From Clostridia bacterium (GTDB lineage Bacteria; Bacillota; Clostridia; Christensenellales; UBA3700), in assembly GCA_029060025.1 (NCBI GenBank), contig JAIDUV010000037.1, positions 65,587 through 115,833 of the forward strand: a stretch of 50,247 nucleotides of DNA, in the 5' to 3' direction. The notes under the pieces are model-generated. The model was given only the letters and a program-made list of their open reading frames with translations. It did not search any database and was not told where the DNA came from. Shown here in pieces: positions 42,050 to 50,171 of this stretch (its first letter is position 1; each line of letters begins with the position of its first letter). The translations under genes and the position numbers were made by a program.

Positions 42050-43057
42050 TCAATAAAAATCCTCTCTTTCTATTACTACTGCGTGAGCAATTCCCGGAAT
42101 ACTCTCTCCCTGAAGCGCCGAATCTTTTGACAACATCGCGCCAGTTGGAACAAAGAGTATTTTTTTCAAAGACTTCTCTACCAATCTTTTATATAAATAA
42201 GACGCGAATACCAAAGAACAACATCCTGCGCCTGAGCCGCCTTGTCCAGCCTTTTGCTTATCGCAATACATCATACTGCCGCAATCGTTGAGATTGTCCA
42301 AGACGTAGCCCTCTTTCTTGCAAAGATAATGCAGCGTTTCTCTACCGAAGCGTCCCAGGTCGCCTGTGATTATCAAATCATAATAATCAGGCGAGCGTCC
42401 TGTGTCCTTAAAGTGTGTGATTATGGTATTTGCCGCGGCAGGAGCCATAGCGCCGCCCATATTGTTTGGATCGGTAAGACCAAAGTCAAGCACTCTGCCA
42501 ATCGTATATCCCTTTACGAGCGGATATTCTCCCGGCTTCTTTGACAACAAAACCGCTCCGCTTCCGGTGACCGTCCACTGAGATTCTGGAGTGGGTTGAG
42601 TACCAAGTTCCAAAGGGTATCTATACTGTCTTTCGGCAGTCGCGTAGTGAGAACTCGTACAGCATATTATCTTGTCAAAATCCCCATTCACAAGCGTAGA
42701 GCCTAACGACAGCGCTTCGCCAAAAGTCGCGCAAGCATTGTAAAGCCCCATAAATGGAGTGTGAAAATCTCTTGCCGAAAAGGACGTGGGTACGATTTGA
42801 TTTATCAAATCACCGCCCATTATTGCTCCGCAATCGAGAGGAGATACGTTTACTTTTGCCAGACACTCGCCTATGACAAATCTTTGCATTTCAATTTCTG
42901 CCATTTCGTGCGACTTGCATTTCCACTCGTCGTCTTCCATCACGCAGTCAAAATAATCTCTGAAATTACCCTTAGATTCATAAGGTCCCGCCAAAGAATA
43001 CGCCGACTGAATATAAACTTTGTTGTCAAGCAAATACGTTTGTTTACCGACTTTCAT
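42050..43057 (-). CDS. spoVAD: Stage V sporulation protein AD, 335 aa
   Basis: A thiolase-fold protein of standard length (MKVGKQTYLLDNKVYIQSAY at the start; the thiolase-like CATFGEALSLGSTLVNGDFD, and GDLGRFGRETLHYL). SpoVAD binds dipicolinic acid and covers the SpoVA membrane channel in the spore inner membrane. It lies between spoVAC and spoVAE. The ATG is preceded by GGAGAG. Confidence 0.95.
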   Translation of the reverse strand: MKVGKQTYLLDNKVYIQSAYSLAGPYESKGNFRDYFDCVMEDDEWKCKSHEMAEIEMQRFVIGECLAKVNVSPLDCGAIMGGDLINQIVPTSFSARDFHTPFMGLYNACATFGEALSLGSTLVNGDFDKIICCTSSHYATAERQYRYPLELGTQPTPESQWTVTGSGAVLLSKKPGEYPLVKGYTIGRVLDFGLTDPNNMGGAMAPAAANTIITHFKDTGRSPDYYDLIITGDLGRFGRETLHYLCKKEGYVLDNLNDCGSMMYCDKQKAGQGGSGAGCCSLVFASYLYKRLVEKSLKKILFVPTGAMLSKDSALQGESIPGIAHAVVIEREDFY

Positions 43058-43075
43058 ATATCTCTCCTATGTGTT

Positions 43076-43522
43076 TTAATTAAACAGACCTATTATCCAA
43101 TAAATCAATCCCGATACCACCGAAGATACCGTACCTGCGACAATGATAGGACCTGCGACGACAAACATCTTTGCCATCATACCCAAGACGATGCCTTCTT
43201 TGTTGAATTCCATTGCAGGCGAAACGACTGAATTTGCAAAACCTGTGATAGGCACGATAGAGCCTCCGCCGGCTTTTGCGCCCAACTTATCATACACGCC
43301 CACGCCTGTAAAAAACGATCCCAAAAATATCATAGTCATACTGACAAGCGCGGCGACCTTGGATTTTTCCCAATTAGGAAGCGCAAAAGTGAACAAGTCC
43401 AAAAAGCCTTGACCTATACAACAAATGACGCCACCCACCAAAAACGCCCAAACCAGCGTAACAATGTGATTACTCTTTTGCGCATTGGCGTGCACGTATT
43501 CCATATATTGCTTATCTTCCAT
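43076..43522 (-). CDS. spoVAC: Stage V sporulation protein AC, 148 aa
   Basis: Four or five membrane segments, e.g. IVTLVWAFLVGGVICCIGQG and VAALVSMTMIFLGSFFTGVG, with the family signature GGGSIVPITGFANSVVSPAM. SpoVAC is a mechanosensitive-channel-like component of the dipicolinate transport complex. ATG 43522 overlaps the stop of the small upstream ORF (TAATG), with GAGGTGAGG upstream. spoVAA and spoVAB are absent, as in most Clostridia. Confidence 0.94.
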   Translation of the reverse strand: MEDKQYMEYVHANAQKSNHIVTLVWAFLVGGVICCIGQGFLDLFTFALPNWEKSKVAALVSMTMIFLGSFFTGVGVYDKLGAKAGGGSIVPITGFANSVVSPAMEFNKEGIVLGMMAKMFVVAGPIIVAGTVSSVVSGLIYWIIGLFN

Positions 43523-43659
43523 TACCTCACCTCTTTGCCGACGCTGTCTCGGCTTATGCCATTTGATTTGAATTTATTATGAATCACGTCGATTTCTTCG
43601 GGAGCCTTAAATCTGATTTCCCTGTCTTCGACGTTATCTTTAAATAGCGGACTCTTCAT
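43522..43659 (-). CDS. Small protein, 45 aa, between sigF and spoVAC
   Basis: From ATG 43659, with GGGGGTG 9 nt upstream, to a TAA overlapping the spoVAC start. The sequence is charged and soluble (MKSPLFKDNVEDREIRFKAP, then IDVIHNKFKSNGISRDSVGK). I know no family. Coupling to spoVAC and a strong ribosome site support translation. That ribosome site is in the 3' arm of a terminator-like hairpin. It could be a small sporulation protein or a leader peptide for spoVAC. Confidence 0.55.
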   Translation of the reverse strand: MKSPLFKDNVEDREIRFKAPEEIDVIHNKFKSNGISRDSVGKEVR

Positions 43660-43663
43660 AAAA

Positions 43664-43705
43664 AAATCACCCCCTTTTAGGATGTTGTCCATAAGGCGGT
43701 GATTT
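43664..43705 (-). promoter_or_regulatory. Attenuator-like hairpin between sigF and the spoVA genes
   Basis: On the minus strand AAATCACCGCC pairs with GGGGGTGATTT (one mismatch), followed by TTTT. It sits 8 bp after the sigF stop. The 3' arm contains the ribosome site of the 45-aa ORF, so the structure could both terminate the spoIIA transcript and hide translation of the next ORF. Confidence 0.6.
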
Positions 43706-43712
43706 ATACTTC

Positions 43713-44426
43713 TCAAGCCAAGGCTTGTTTTAATTGATTGATTACTTTGCTCTCGATTCTGGATATCTGCACTTGCGATACGCCCAGCATTTGTGCAATT
43801 TCACTTTGTGTCTTGTCTCTGTAATATCGCAAAATAATGACTTTTTTCTCCCTGTCAGGCAAGGAGTCTATGCAATCTTTGAGCAAGATTTTGTTTATCA
43901 TATCCTCGCTCGTCTCGCTTGAAGCCAACTTATCCATCACGCATTGGCTGTTGTCGTCCTCATACTTTTCAAATATCGACACGGGATATTTGTTGCTGTC
44001 CATAGCAAAGACGACTTCTTGTTCTTCAATACCGAAATGTATTGCAATTTGCTTGACCGTCGGATTGAAGTCATTTGCATAACAATCGTTGATATAGGTC
44101 TGAATTTTGCTGCACAGGCTTTTCATTGCCCTTGACACCTTGATTGATCCGTCGTCTCTGATAAACCTTTTGATCTCTCCTGCGATCATAGGCACTGCGT
44201 AAGTAGAAAACTTGACGTTGAATGACAAATCAAAGTTGTTGATTGCTTTCACAAGTCCCAAAGCGCCAAGTTGCAAAAGGTCGTCATACTCGACTTGTTT
44301 GTTCCTATACCGCCTTGCAATACTCTTTATCAATGGCATATTTTCGCTTATCAACGTGCTTTTTGCGCTTTCGTCTCCTGCTTTTGCCTGATTGAGTAGG
44401 TCTATTGTTGTTTGATAATCGAGCAT
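43713..44426 (-). CDS. sigF: RNA polymerase sigma-F factor, 237 aa
   Basis: Sigma-70 region 2 (MPLIKSIARRYRNKQVEYDD; LLQLGALGLVKAINNFDLSF), region 3 and region 4 HTH (YYRDKTQSEIAQMLGVSQVQISRIE) are all present. It is the first forespore-specific sigma factor, held inactive by SpoIIAB. It is the third gene of the spoIIA operon, 1 bp after spoIIAB. SigG is the nearest alternative, but the operon order fixes the call. Confidence 0.95.
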   Translation of the reverse strand: MLDYQTTIDLLNQAKAGDESAKSTLISENMPLIKSIARRYRNKQVEYDDLLQLGALGLVKAINNFDLSFNVKFSTYAVPMIAGEIKRFIRDDGSIKVSRAMKSLCSKIQTYINDCYANDFNPTVKQIAIHFGIEEQEVVFAMDSNKYPVSIFEKYEDDNSQCVMDKLASSETSEDMINKILLKDCIDSLPDREKKVIILRYYRDKTQSEIAQMLGVSQVQISRIESKVINQLKQALA

Positions 44427-44427
44427 A

Positions 44428-44850
44428 TCATTCCTTCTTAAATTCTTTTTGCATAATCACTTTTGTTCCTTTGTCTTTTTGTGAGATGATATCCACTTTA
44501 TCCATAAACGTTTTGATAAGCGTAAAGCCCATACCGCTTCGCTCCTGATCGGGCTTGGTCGTATAGAAGGGTTGAATTGCCTTTTCTACGTCCTCTATTC
44601 CACAACCTTCGTCCTCTATAATTATTTCAACTTTTCCGTTTTCTATACGTACGGATAGGTCTATGTATTTTCCTTCTTGAGAATTGTACGCGTGCACGAT
44701 ACAGTTGGTTACTGCCTCAGATACGGCAGTCTTGACGTCGTTTATTTCTTCCAAAGTCGGATTGAGTTCAAGACAAAATGCCGACACACAACTCCTTGCA
44801 AAACTTTCATTACCTGTCTTGGACAACAATTTTAGTTTAAATTCATTCAT
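44428..44850 (-). CDS. spoIIAB: Anti-sigma-F factor / serine kinase SpoIIAB, 140 aa
   Basis: A GHKL ATPase of standard length: N box VSEAVTNCIVHAYN, G1 box EDEGCGIEDVEKA, and G2 box SGMGFTLIKTF. It binds and holds sigma-F, and phosphorylates SpoIIAA. It lies between spoIIAA and sigF in the usual order. Confidence 0.95.
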   Translation of the reverse strand: MNEFKLKLLSKTGNESFARSCVSAFCLELNPTLEEINDVKTAVSEAVTNCIVHAYNSQEGKYIDLSVRIENGKVEIIIEDEGCGIEDVEKAIQPFYTTKPDQERSGMGFTLIKTFMDKVDIISQKDKGTKVIMQKEFKKE

Positions 44851-44865
44851 ATTTAACCTCGCCTA

Positions 44866-45174
44866 TTAACTTATTTTCCTCATTATTGTGTATATTCCCG
44901 CCGTGGACAATATAAAATCTACGTGTCCACGCGCATTGCTGATATAAATCGGCACACCAAGTTGCTTGAGATTCTTATACCTGCCAAGCAACATCCCAAT
45001 ACCCGTGCTGTCCATAAAAGAAACTCCCGAAAAATCAAAGACAAACTGCCCGAAATTATTTCCGGCAATAAACTTGTCTATCTTTTCTCTCACTTCTTTT
45101 ACGCACCCTTCGTCAAGTTCGCCGTCTAATTTAGCCACGGCGCAATTTGCATTATTTGTCAATTCCAATCGCAT
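44866..45174 (-). CDS. spoIIAA: Anti-anti-sigma factor SpoIIAA, 102 aa
   Basis: A STAS-domain protein with the phosphorylated serine in FDFSGVSFMDSTGIGMLLG. When unphosphorylated it displaces sigma-F from SpoIIAB. ATG 45174 follows GGAGG. It is the first gene of the operon. Upstream a terminator closes the preceding leftward gene. Confidence 0.95.
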   Translation of the reverse strand: MRLELTNNANCAVAKLDGELDEGCVKEVREKIDKFIAGNNFGQFVFDFSGVSFMDSTGIGMLLGRYKNLKQLGVPIYISNARGHVDFILSTAGIYTIMRKIS

Positions 45175-45286
45175 ATTACTTTACCTCCGCATTAGTCATA
45201 CGAGCATTTTAGCATATACAGCAAATGAAAAAATCAAAGACTTTGTCGGTCTTTGACGTCTTATGTAAATATCTCAATAAAAAATA

Positions 45287-45306
45287 TGCCTTGCTTTAGC
45301 AAGGCA
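45287..45306 (-). terminator. Terminator of the 112-aa membrane protein gene
   Basis: TGCCTTGC pairs with GCAAGGCA around TTTA (or TAAA on the minus strand), followed on the minus strand by TATTTTTTATTG. It separates the leftward gene at 45315 from spoIIAA. Confidence 0.8.
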
Positions 45307-45314
45307 CGTTTTAA

Positions 45315-45653
45315 TTACTTCTTATATAAATTGTCCATATCCTCTTTATCCAAAGGCTGTGATATTGCCTTCTTCTTTTTGCTGGTATGCACAGCAATTG
45401 CTATATGCGCTATAATTCCAATAATTGCCAATGCCAACAGCACTATACCTACAATCAATTCAGTAGTATTGCCGCCTATCATCAGATATACTCCCAAAAT
45501 CAATCCCACAAAAATGGCAACCGTCACTATTGCGCATATCAACCTAAGAAAAAAGCGTTTTCTTTTGCTTAATTCTTCATTAGGCGCTGTGTACTGAAAA
45601 AAAGCAATATATAGATCCAATACCAATTCTATTAAATCAAATACAATCTCCAT
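45315..45653 (-). CDS. Membrane protein of unknown function, 112 aa
   Basis: Two central membrane segments (FFLRLICAIVTVAIFVGLIL and ELIVGIVLLALAIIGIIAHI) lie between a polar N-terminus with a conserved-looking FDLIELVLDLYIAFFQ and a basic, charged tail (SKKKKAISQPLDKEDMDNLY). I do not recognise the family. It has its own terminator. A separate operon from spoIIA is likely. Confidence 0.6.
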   Translation of the reverse strand: MEIVFDLIELVLDLYIAFFQYTAPNEELSKRKRFFLRLICAIVTVAIFVGLILGVYLMIGGNTTELIVGIVLLALAIIGIIAHIAIAVHTSKKKKAISQPLDKEDMDNLYKK

Positions 45654-45700
45654 ATAATTTCCCCAATCATAATATTGATAGTTTGATTATATTACTTTTT

Positions 45701-45967
45701 TTATTTTTTGTCAACCTCAATATTATTTGGAACGTCAAGCAGTTCTCTTAATGCAAATTCGGCTTCATATATCTTCTTAGCAATTATTAAGTAACTATGC
45801 GCTCTATATTTCTTAGAATGTCGTATATACCAAATCAAATCCATCTCAACTATACTTATATTTTTTTCAACCTCGTTGCAATGATCCAATATTTGTCTCA
45901 ATTCTTGCCTTTTTGTGCCCCTAGTTCTTCTGATAACTTTTTCAAATTCTTGTATTTCAATATTCAT
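45701..45967 (-). CDS. Hypothetical protein, 88 aa
   Basis: ATG 45967 follows AGGGAGG. A charged, all-helical protein (MNIEIQEFEKVIRRTRGTKR at the start; later YLIIAKKIYEAEFALRELLD) with no membrane segment. No family recognised. It is divergent from the XRE gene at 46126, across 158 bp of AT-rich sequence in which I see no clear structure beyond possible promoters. Confidence 0.55.
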   Translation of the reverse strand: MNIEIQEFEKVIRRTRGTKRQELRQILDHCNEVEKNISIVEMDLIWYIRHSKKYRAHSYLIIAKKIYEAEFALRELLDVPNNIEVDKK

Positions 45968-46125
45968 TGAAGACCTCCCTGTTATTTTATATTACAATTA
46001 TAGAATAATGAAAATTAAAATACTGTACATCTGCTAAAATAGCAATAATAAATTTATACTGGTCATTTTGACTAACTTAAAGACTATAAAATTATATTTC
46101 GATATAATCAAATAGGAAAAAAACA

Positions 46126-46350
46126 ATGAATAACAACATAGAATTTACAAAGTTTAGTAATAGATTAAGAGAATTAAGAAAAGAGGCGTCATTGTCTCAA
46201 TCTGAACTCGCTAAAAATTTAAATATTCCAACAAGTACTTATGCAAATTGGGAATTAGGACGCACAGAGCCAAGTATAAAAGACATATATAATTTGATTA
46301 AATTTTTTGAAATCGACGCCAACGACTTATTTGATATAGACAACTTTTAA
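46126..46350 (+). CDS. XRE-family transcriptional regulator, 74 aa
   Basis: A minimal HTH protein: FSNRLRELRKEASLSQSELA, then KNLNIPTSTYANWELGRTEP, then IKDIYNLIKFFEIDANDLFD. It has no effector domain. The ribosome site is weak (GGAAAA). It stands alone on the plus strand, followed by a strong terminator. A regulator of the divergent 88-aa gene is one possibility, but nothing in the sequence proves it. Confidence 0.8.
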   Translation: MNNNIEFTKFSNRLRELRKEASLSQSELAKNLNIPTSTYANWELGRTEPSIKDIYNLIKFFEIDANDLFDIDNF

Positions 46351-46355
46351 AAATT

Positions 46356-46380
46356 AAAAACGGCAATTCTTGCCGTTTTT
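46356..46380. terminator. Bidirectional terminator after the XRE gene
   Basis: AAAAACGGCAA pairs perfectly with TTGCCGTTTTT around a 3-nt loop. It also serves the converging acetyltransferase gene. Confidence 0.85.
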
Positions 46381-46408
46381 ATCATATACAACTCAGTATA
46401 TATTATAT

Positions 46409-47011
46409 TCAATTTTTTAAAGACTCGTGCATTGGATAACGGTACTTATCATCTTCCGTAATTTCTCTCTTTACTTTGCAAGGTACACCCACTGCAATTA
46501 CGTTGGCTGGAATAGACTTGGTCACTACGCTTCCTGCGCCTATTACGCTATTATCTCCTATTTTTACTCCCGCAAGAATCGTGCTTCCTGCGCCTATCCA
46601 CACGTTGTTGCCAATCGTAATCGGCTTTGCAATTTCAATACCCGTTTTTCGTTGTTGCGGATCTATGGCGTGCTCTGCCGTTGTAAAACAACAATTTGGC
46701 GCGACAAACACGTTGTTGCCAAAACTTACTCGCGCGCCGTCGGTAATTATCATATTGTGATTGGAATAAAAATAATCTCCTACCGATATATTATATCCGT
46801 AATCGCACCAAAACGGCGGAGTTATAATAGTCTCTTTTCCCATACTGCCCAATAAATCTTCAAGCATTTTTCTCTGAGTCTGCCTGTCGTTGGGATTTAG
46901 TTTGTTGTACTCAAAACATTTATCTTTGCACTTTGCGATTTCTACTTCAAATTGCGTATTATAACAACCTTGAAAGAAACAATTTATCGGCGCTTCTACT
47001 CTCTTTTTCAC
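46409..47011 (-). CDS. Sugar/galactoside O-acetyltransferase (Maa/LacA family), 200 aa
   Basis: GTG 47011 follows GGGGGA. The N-terminal Mac domain (NCFFQGCYNTQFEVEIAKCK; YNKLNPNDRQTQRKML) is followed by a left-handed beta-helix with hexapeptide repeats (ISVGDYFYSNHNMIITDGAR; PITIGNNVWIGAGSTILAGV; KIGDNSVIGAGSVVTKSI). The catalytic His is in FTTAEHAIDP. It transfers acetyl from acetyl-CoA to a sugar hydroxyl; the natural substrate is not known. It follows the ferredoxin gene by 13 bp, likely in one transcript. Confidence 0.88.
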   Translation of the reverse strand: MKKRVEAPINCFFQGCYNTQFEVEIAKCKDKCFEYNKLNPNDRQTQRKMLEDLLGSMGKETIITPPFWCDYGYNISVGDYFYSNHNMIITDGARVSFGNNVFVAPNCCFTTAEHAIDPQQRKTGIEIAKPITIGNNVWIGAGSTILAGVKIGDNSVIGAGSVVTKSIPANVIAVGVPCKVKREITEDDKYRYPMHESLKN

Positions 47012-47024
47012 AATTCCCCCAAAA

Positions 47025-47774
47025 TTATAAATCTTTTCCTATTTCGTTTTCTTTTACGTTGGGATTGACGTATCTGTATTTGCTCTTTTTGTTTAGATAT
47101 ACTATTGCCTTTTGAGGGCATCTATGATAGCACCCAAGGCAGGCAATACAATTATCTTTGAAGACTATTTTGCCGTCTTCCAAACAAATATTATTCGACG
47201 GACATATCTGTACACACTTTTGGCACTTAACGCAACTGTCGTTTACAGAAAATCTACCGCCAATCAGATGCCAATTGCCTTTGTTTTTGAGATAAGTTTC
47301 TTTTTTTGCGTTCTTTACGTTTGACTTTGGTAAAGCGTAGTTTTCTTTCTCTATCTTGTCGAGTATCTTATCAATTCTTTTGCCAGAACTCTTTAAGACA
47401 CTCTTTGTATAAAACTTAGGCGGAACAAGAAAGAGCGTATAATTCTCCGGCATTTTCAAAGCATAAATACCCTTTATATTCAAATCAAGTTGCTTGGCGT
47501 AATCATAGAGCAAAGCGTCTGCTCCGCCGGTCATTCCTCCGTAATTGAGTATTACTATCAACTCTTTATCCTTGTCAAGCCGCGGCAATAAGTCATACAC
47601 CGGCGTAGGTAGTCCAAAGGAATAAATAGGCGTGACTATAACCAGCCTTTCAAATTCGCTCCCATTGCCTTCATACTTTGGAATATAGACTATGCTTCCG
47701 CCAAATCTTTCCTTGACTTTTTTCGCTATCAGCAAACTGTTGCCTGTAGAACTAAAATATAATATGCCTGTCAT
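47025..47774 (-). CDS. EFR1-type flavodoxin-ferredoxin fusion, 249 aa
   Basis: The N-terminal flavodoxin-like domain begins MTGILYFSSTGNSLLIAKKV (FMN phosphate loop STGNS). The C-terminal domain has two 4Fe-4S clusters: CVKCQKCVQICP and CIACLGCYHRCP. Such fusions are common in anaerobic Clostridia and are thought to carry low-potential electrons; partners are unknown. It is upstream of the acetyltransferase gene. Confidence 0.85.
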   Translation of the reverse strand: MTGILYFSSTGNSLLIAKKVKERFGGSIVYIPKYEGNGSEFERLVIVTPIYSFGLPTPVYDLLPRLDKDKELIVILNYGGMTGGADALLYDYAKQLDLNIKGIYALKMPENYTLFLVPPKFYTKSVLKSSGKRIDKILDKIEKENYALPKSNVKNAKKETYLKNKGNWHLIGGRFSVNDSCVKCQKCVQICPSNNICLEDGKIVFKDNCIACLGCYHRCPQKAIVYLNKKSKYRYVNPNVKENEIGKDL

Positions 47775-47864
47775 AATTCACCTAGATATATGTCTGCATT
47801 TATTGTAACACACATTTATGATATTTGCAATAGCCGATTATTAAGCGCTTGTTTATAGTTGAAA

Positions 47865-47888
47865 ATAGCAAGTCTTTCGACTTGCTAT
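47865..47888 (-). terminator. Terminator of the HTH/membrane-protein operon
   Basis: ATAGCAAGTC pairs with GACTTGCTAT around a 4-nt loop, followed on the minus strand by TTTTC. Confidence 0.75.
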
Positions 47889-47891
47889 CCT

Positions 47892-48983
47892 CTAGATACC
47901 TACGCAAACTGCCAGTCGTTTTACAAAACGATTGCAGATTTGTATTTTTTTCTTACTACTGTCCGCGTCACTTTTTTCTACTATCAACATATATTCAGAA
48001 TCGGCGCGCAAATCGTTGAGACTGGCAAGACATTTGTCCAATTCTTTTTTACACTCGTCGTCGTCCATATTCTCCATTCCAAAGTTGATAAGCGTAGCCT
48101 TCATTGCAAGCAAGGCTGCCAAATCGTTTGGTTTCAATTGACGGAATGCATCTTTTACCTGCTTGCTCTTCAACAGACCGTCTATGCCGACACCTGCCAA
48201 TACTCCGCTATAAATAAATGCAGAACTCAACATCGTCATAGCCGTGACCTTGGCAATTCCTGTTCCGATTAAGCCTGGCGCGCAGTGTCCTATTTGAGCA
48301 AGACAACTCGTCAATGCGGCAGAACTCATTGCTTGAATACCCAATGCTACAGGCGTCAAAACAGATATTAACGCCAAAGATACTCCCGACGCTATAAGAA
48401 AATATCTGTTACGCTCCCAGAAGTTGCCGTTTGAAAGTTCCTTAAAATTCCTAAAGAAGTTGTCTTTTATGTACTCAATTCTCATTGGATCGCCAAATAG
48501 CAAATCCGATACGTCATAGAGCGTGTCGTCTCCAAATATAAATTTTTCGCTCGCCTCTTCTTCCTGAAGACAGAGATTCATTGCAAAGTTAATTTTTTGA
48601 AATTCAAATTTGTCGTTTTCAAATACGCTATCTGCCAACGCTCTCAACTTTTCTTCCGTAATAACTTCGTCCAACTCGATGCCGTTGATATGGCACTCGC
48701 TCATAAAATTATCTATACTGTCATTGCACTGTTTTTTCTTTTCGCTGAGTTTCTGCGTCTCCATACGTCTATATAGATTGACTGTGTTGTCAATGATAGT
48801 ACGTTTTACTTTATTCTCATTTTGAGTAGGAATAGGCTTGTTATCAGACATCATTTCTTCGATTCTCCTCAATTCCAATTGGTGGCGGAACAAAGTAATT
48901 GACGCAGTCAATTCCCTGTTTTTATCACTCTGCTCCACGAATGCTTTAGAAATATTCTCTTCTTCTACAATATAATCATTCAT
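47892..48983 (-). CDS. Hypothetical protein with a Gly/Ala-rich hydrophobic core, 363 aa
   Basis: Long charged helical N-terminal part (about residues 1-190; LFRHQLELRRIEEMM; LYRRMETQKLSEKK). A hydrophobic block of about 75 residues follows (FLIASGVSLALISVLTPVAL; then GIAKVTAMTMLSSAFIYSGV and LAGVGIDGLL), and then another helical part with an acidic, cysteine-containing end. The hydrophobic block looks like a pair of membrane-inserting amphipathic helices. No family recognised. It is coupled (ATGA) to the upstream HTH gene and may be regulated by it. Confidence 0.65.
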   Translation of the reverse strand: MNDYIVEEENISKAFVEQSDKNRELTASITLFRHQLELRRIEEMMSDNKPIPTQNENKVKRTIIDNTVNLYRRMETQKLSEKKKQCNDSIDNFMSECHINGIELDEVITEEKLRALADSVFENDKFEFQKINFAMNLCLQEEEASEKFIFGDDTLYDVSDLLFGDPMRIEYIKDNFFRNFKELSNGNFWERNRYFLIASGVSLALISVLTPVALGIQAMSSAALTSCLAQIGHCAPGLIGTGIAKVTAMTMLSSAFIYSGVLAGVGIDGLLKSKQVKDAFRQLKPNDLAALLAMKATLINFGMENMDDDECKKELDKCLASLNDLRADSEYMLIVEKSDADSSKKKIQICNRFVKRLAVCVGI

Positions 48984-49303
48984 TTATTCATTTCCTCCAA
49001 TATAAAATTTCTTATTTTCTCCAAATTAAGTTTGCTGCGGTACGTCCGCAACAATCTAAAGATTTCTTCTAAGTTTTCGTCGTCATCAATACTGACAAAT
49101 TGGTCTTCGCAAAATTGATAAACTTCTTTTTTGCTTCCGCTGTCAACAATCAAATCAAACAACTGCGCAATCACTTGTGGCATCTCGTCTCTTTTTTCGT
49201 TTTCATAAAGAGTAAGCCACTTGTAAATCGTCGGTCGGCTCTTATTTGTCAAGCGCGATAATTCCGTAATAGTAACTGTGTCTGTTATCGTTTTCACATT
49301 CAT
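48980..49303 (-). CDS. HTH DNA-binding protein, 107 aa
   Basis: ATG 49303 follows GGAGGT. Residues about 8-32 form a MerR-/resolvase-like HTH (VTITELSRLTNKSRPTIYKW), followed by a helical domain with an acidic segment (QFVSIDDDENLEEIFRLLRT). It overlaps the next gene by 4 bp. The promoter is overlaid by repeats of TGTAAAA, so autoregulation is likely. It could equally act as an accessory subunit of the membrane protein. Confidence 0.7.
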   Translation of the reverse strand: MNVKTITDTVTITELSRLTNKSRPTIYKWLTLYENEKRDEMPQVIAQLFDLIVDSGSKKEVYQFCEDQFVSIDDDENLEEIFRLLRTYRSKLNLEKIRNFILEEMNK

Positions 49304-49318
49304 ACCTCCTTCATTGTT

Positions 49319-49390
49319 TTACACTATTTTACACTTTCTGTAAAAACTTGTCAACCAAATTTTGTAAAAAAGTGTAAAATTTTTTAATTG
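49319..49390 (-). promoter_or_regulatory. Promoter with repeated TGTAAAA operators
   Basis: On the minus strand TTGACA (49349-49354), 17-bp spacer, TAAAAT (49326-49331). GTGTAAAA occurs twice in a row over the -10 (AGTGTAAAATAGTGTAAAAC), and further TTTTACA copies lie at and upstream of -35, some inverted. The clustering fits cooperative autorepression by the HTH protein. Confidence 0.7.
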
Positions 49391-49426
49391 CAACAGTTTT
49401 CACCTTTGTGCAACGATACCTAAAAC

Positions 49427-49455
49427 AAAAAACCGACTACGCATAACGTAATCGG
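49427..49455 (-). terminator. Terminator of the reductase gene
   Basis: CCGACTACG and CGTAATCGG pair with one G-U, followed on the minus strand by TTTTTTG. It lies just after the stop of the leftward gene at 49474. Confidence 0.75.
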
Positions 49456-49473
49456 CGTGATTAAGTAATTATA

Positions 49474-50013
49474 TTACGGCAAATTATTATTAGTATAAAA
49501 TCCTGTTACTAAACCGTTTTCTTCTTTTACATCATTTAACTTCAATTTAATTTTACTATTATTTTCAAAAAGTCTAATTCCACTTCCTAAAATAATTGGA
49601 ACTGTTGTAATTTGGTATTCATCAATCAAGTTTTCTTTCACGCATTGATTTACTAAATTTGCACCGCCGCAAATCCATATATTTTTGCCTGGCTCTTGCT
49701 TTAATCTATTTATCAATTCAGTAATGTCAATATTTCTATATTTAATATTAGCGCTATCTTTGATATTTTTATTTGTTAGCACATAACTTGTTAAATCGTC
49801 ATATACCCATTTATCCGGTGACAATTCAGTTTTTATTTGGTAGTATGTGTTATATCCTAAAATAACTGTATCTATGTCACTAATAAAATTTTCATATCCG
49901 TAATCACTTACATAATCTTCATTATTTCCAACAATCCAATTGACGCTCCCTTCATTATCTGCAATAAATCCATCAAGACTTTGAGAAATATATAAAATAG
50001 CCTTACGTGCCAT
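49474..50013 (-). CDS. Dihydrofolate reductase family protein (RibD C-terminal-like), 179 aa
   Basis: A YyaP/YwjB-type protein: MARKAILYISQSLDGFIADN at the start, then DTVILGYNTYYQIK, YVLTNKN, NIWICGGANLVNQCV and TTVPIILGSGIRLF, which follow the NADPH-binding strands of the RibD C-terminal/DHFR fold. The chromosomal folA role is unlikely for this branch. The substrate is unknown. It stands between a terminator and the tRNA-Tyr terminator and is a single-gene unit. Confidence 0.85.
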   Translation of the reverse strand: MARKAILYISQSLDGFIADNEGSVNWIVGNNEDYVSDYGYENFISDIDTVILGYNTYYQIKTELSPDKWVYDDLTSYVLTNKNIKDSANIKYRNIDITELINRLKQEPGKNIWICGGANLVNQCVKENLIDEYQITTVPIILGSGIRLFENNSKIKLKLNDVKEENGLVTGFYTNNNLP

Positions 50014-50121
50014 ACTTAATTTCCTTAAATTGATTTAATTTTAGAAATTATATCACAAACAAATGTAATTTTCAAGCATATAAATATTCAAAAAAATGCA
50101 CTGTGGCGGGTGCTTGATATA

Positions 50122-50170
50122 AAAAGCAACCCAAACTTGATACTTAAAAGTAGTCATTTTGGGTTGCTTT

Positions 50171-50171
<1 letters not shown>
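50122..50171 (-). terminator. Terminator downstream of tRNA-Tyr
   Basis: AAAAGCAACCCAAA (50122-50135) pairs perfectly with TTTGGGTTGCTTTT (50158-50171) around a 22-nt loop. On the minus strand the T-rich end follows the tRNA 3' end directly. Confidence 0.8.
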
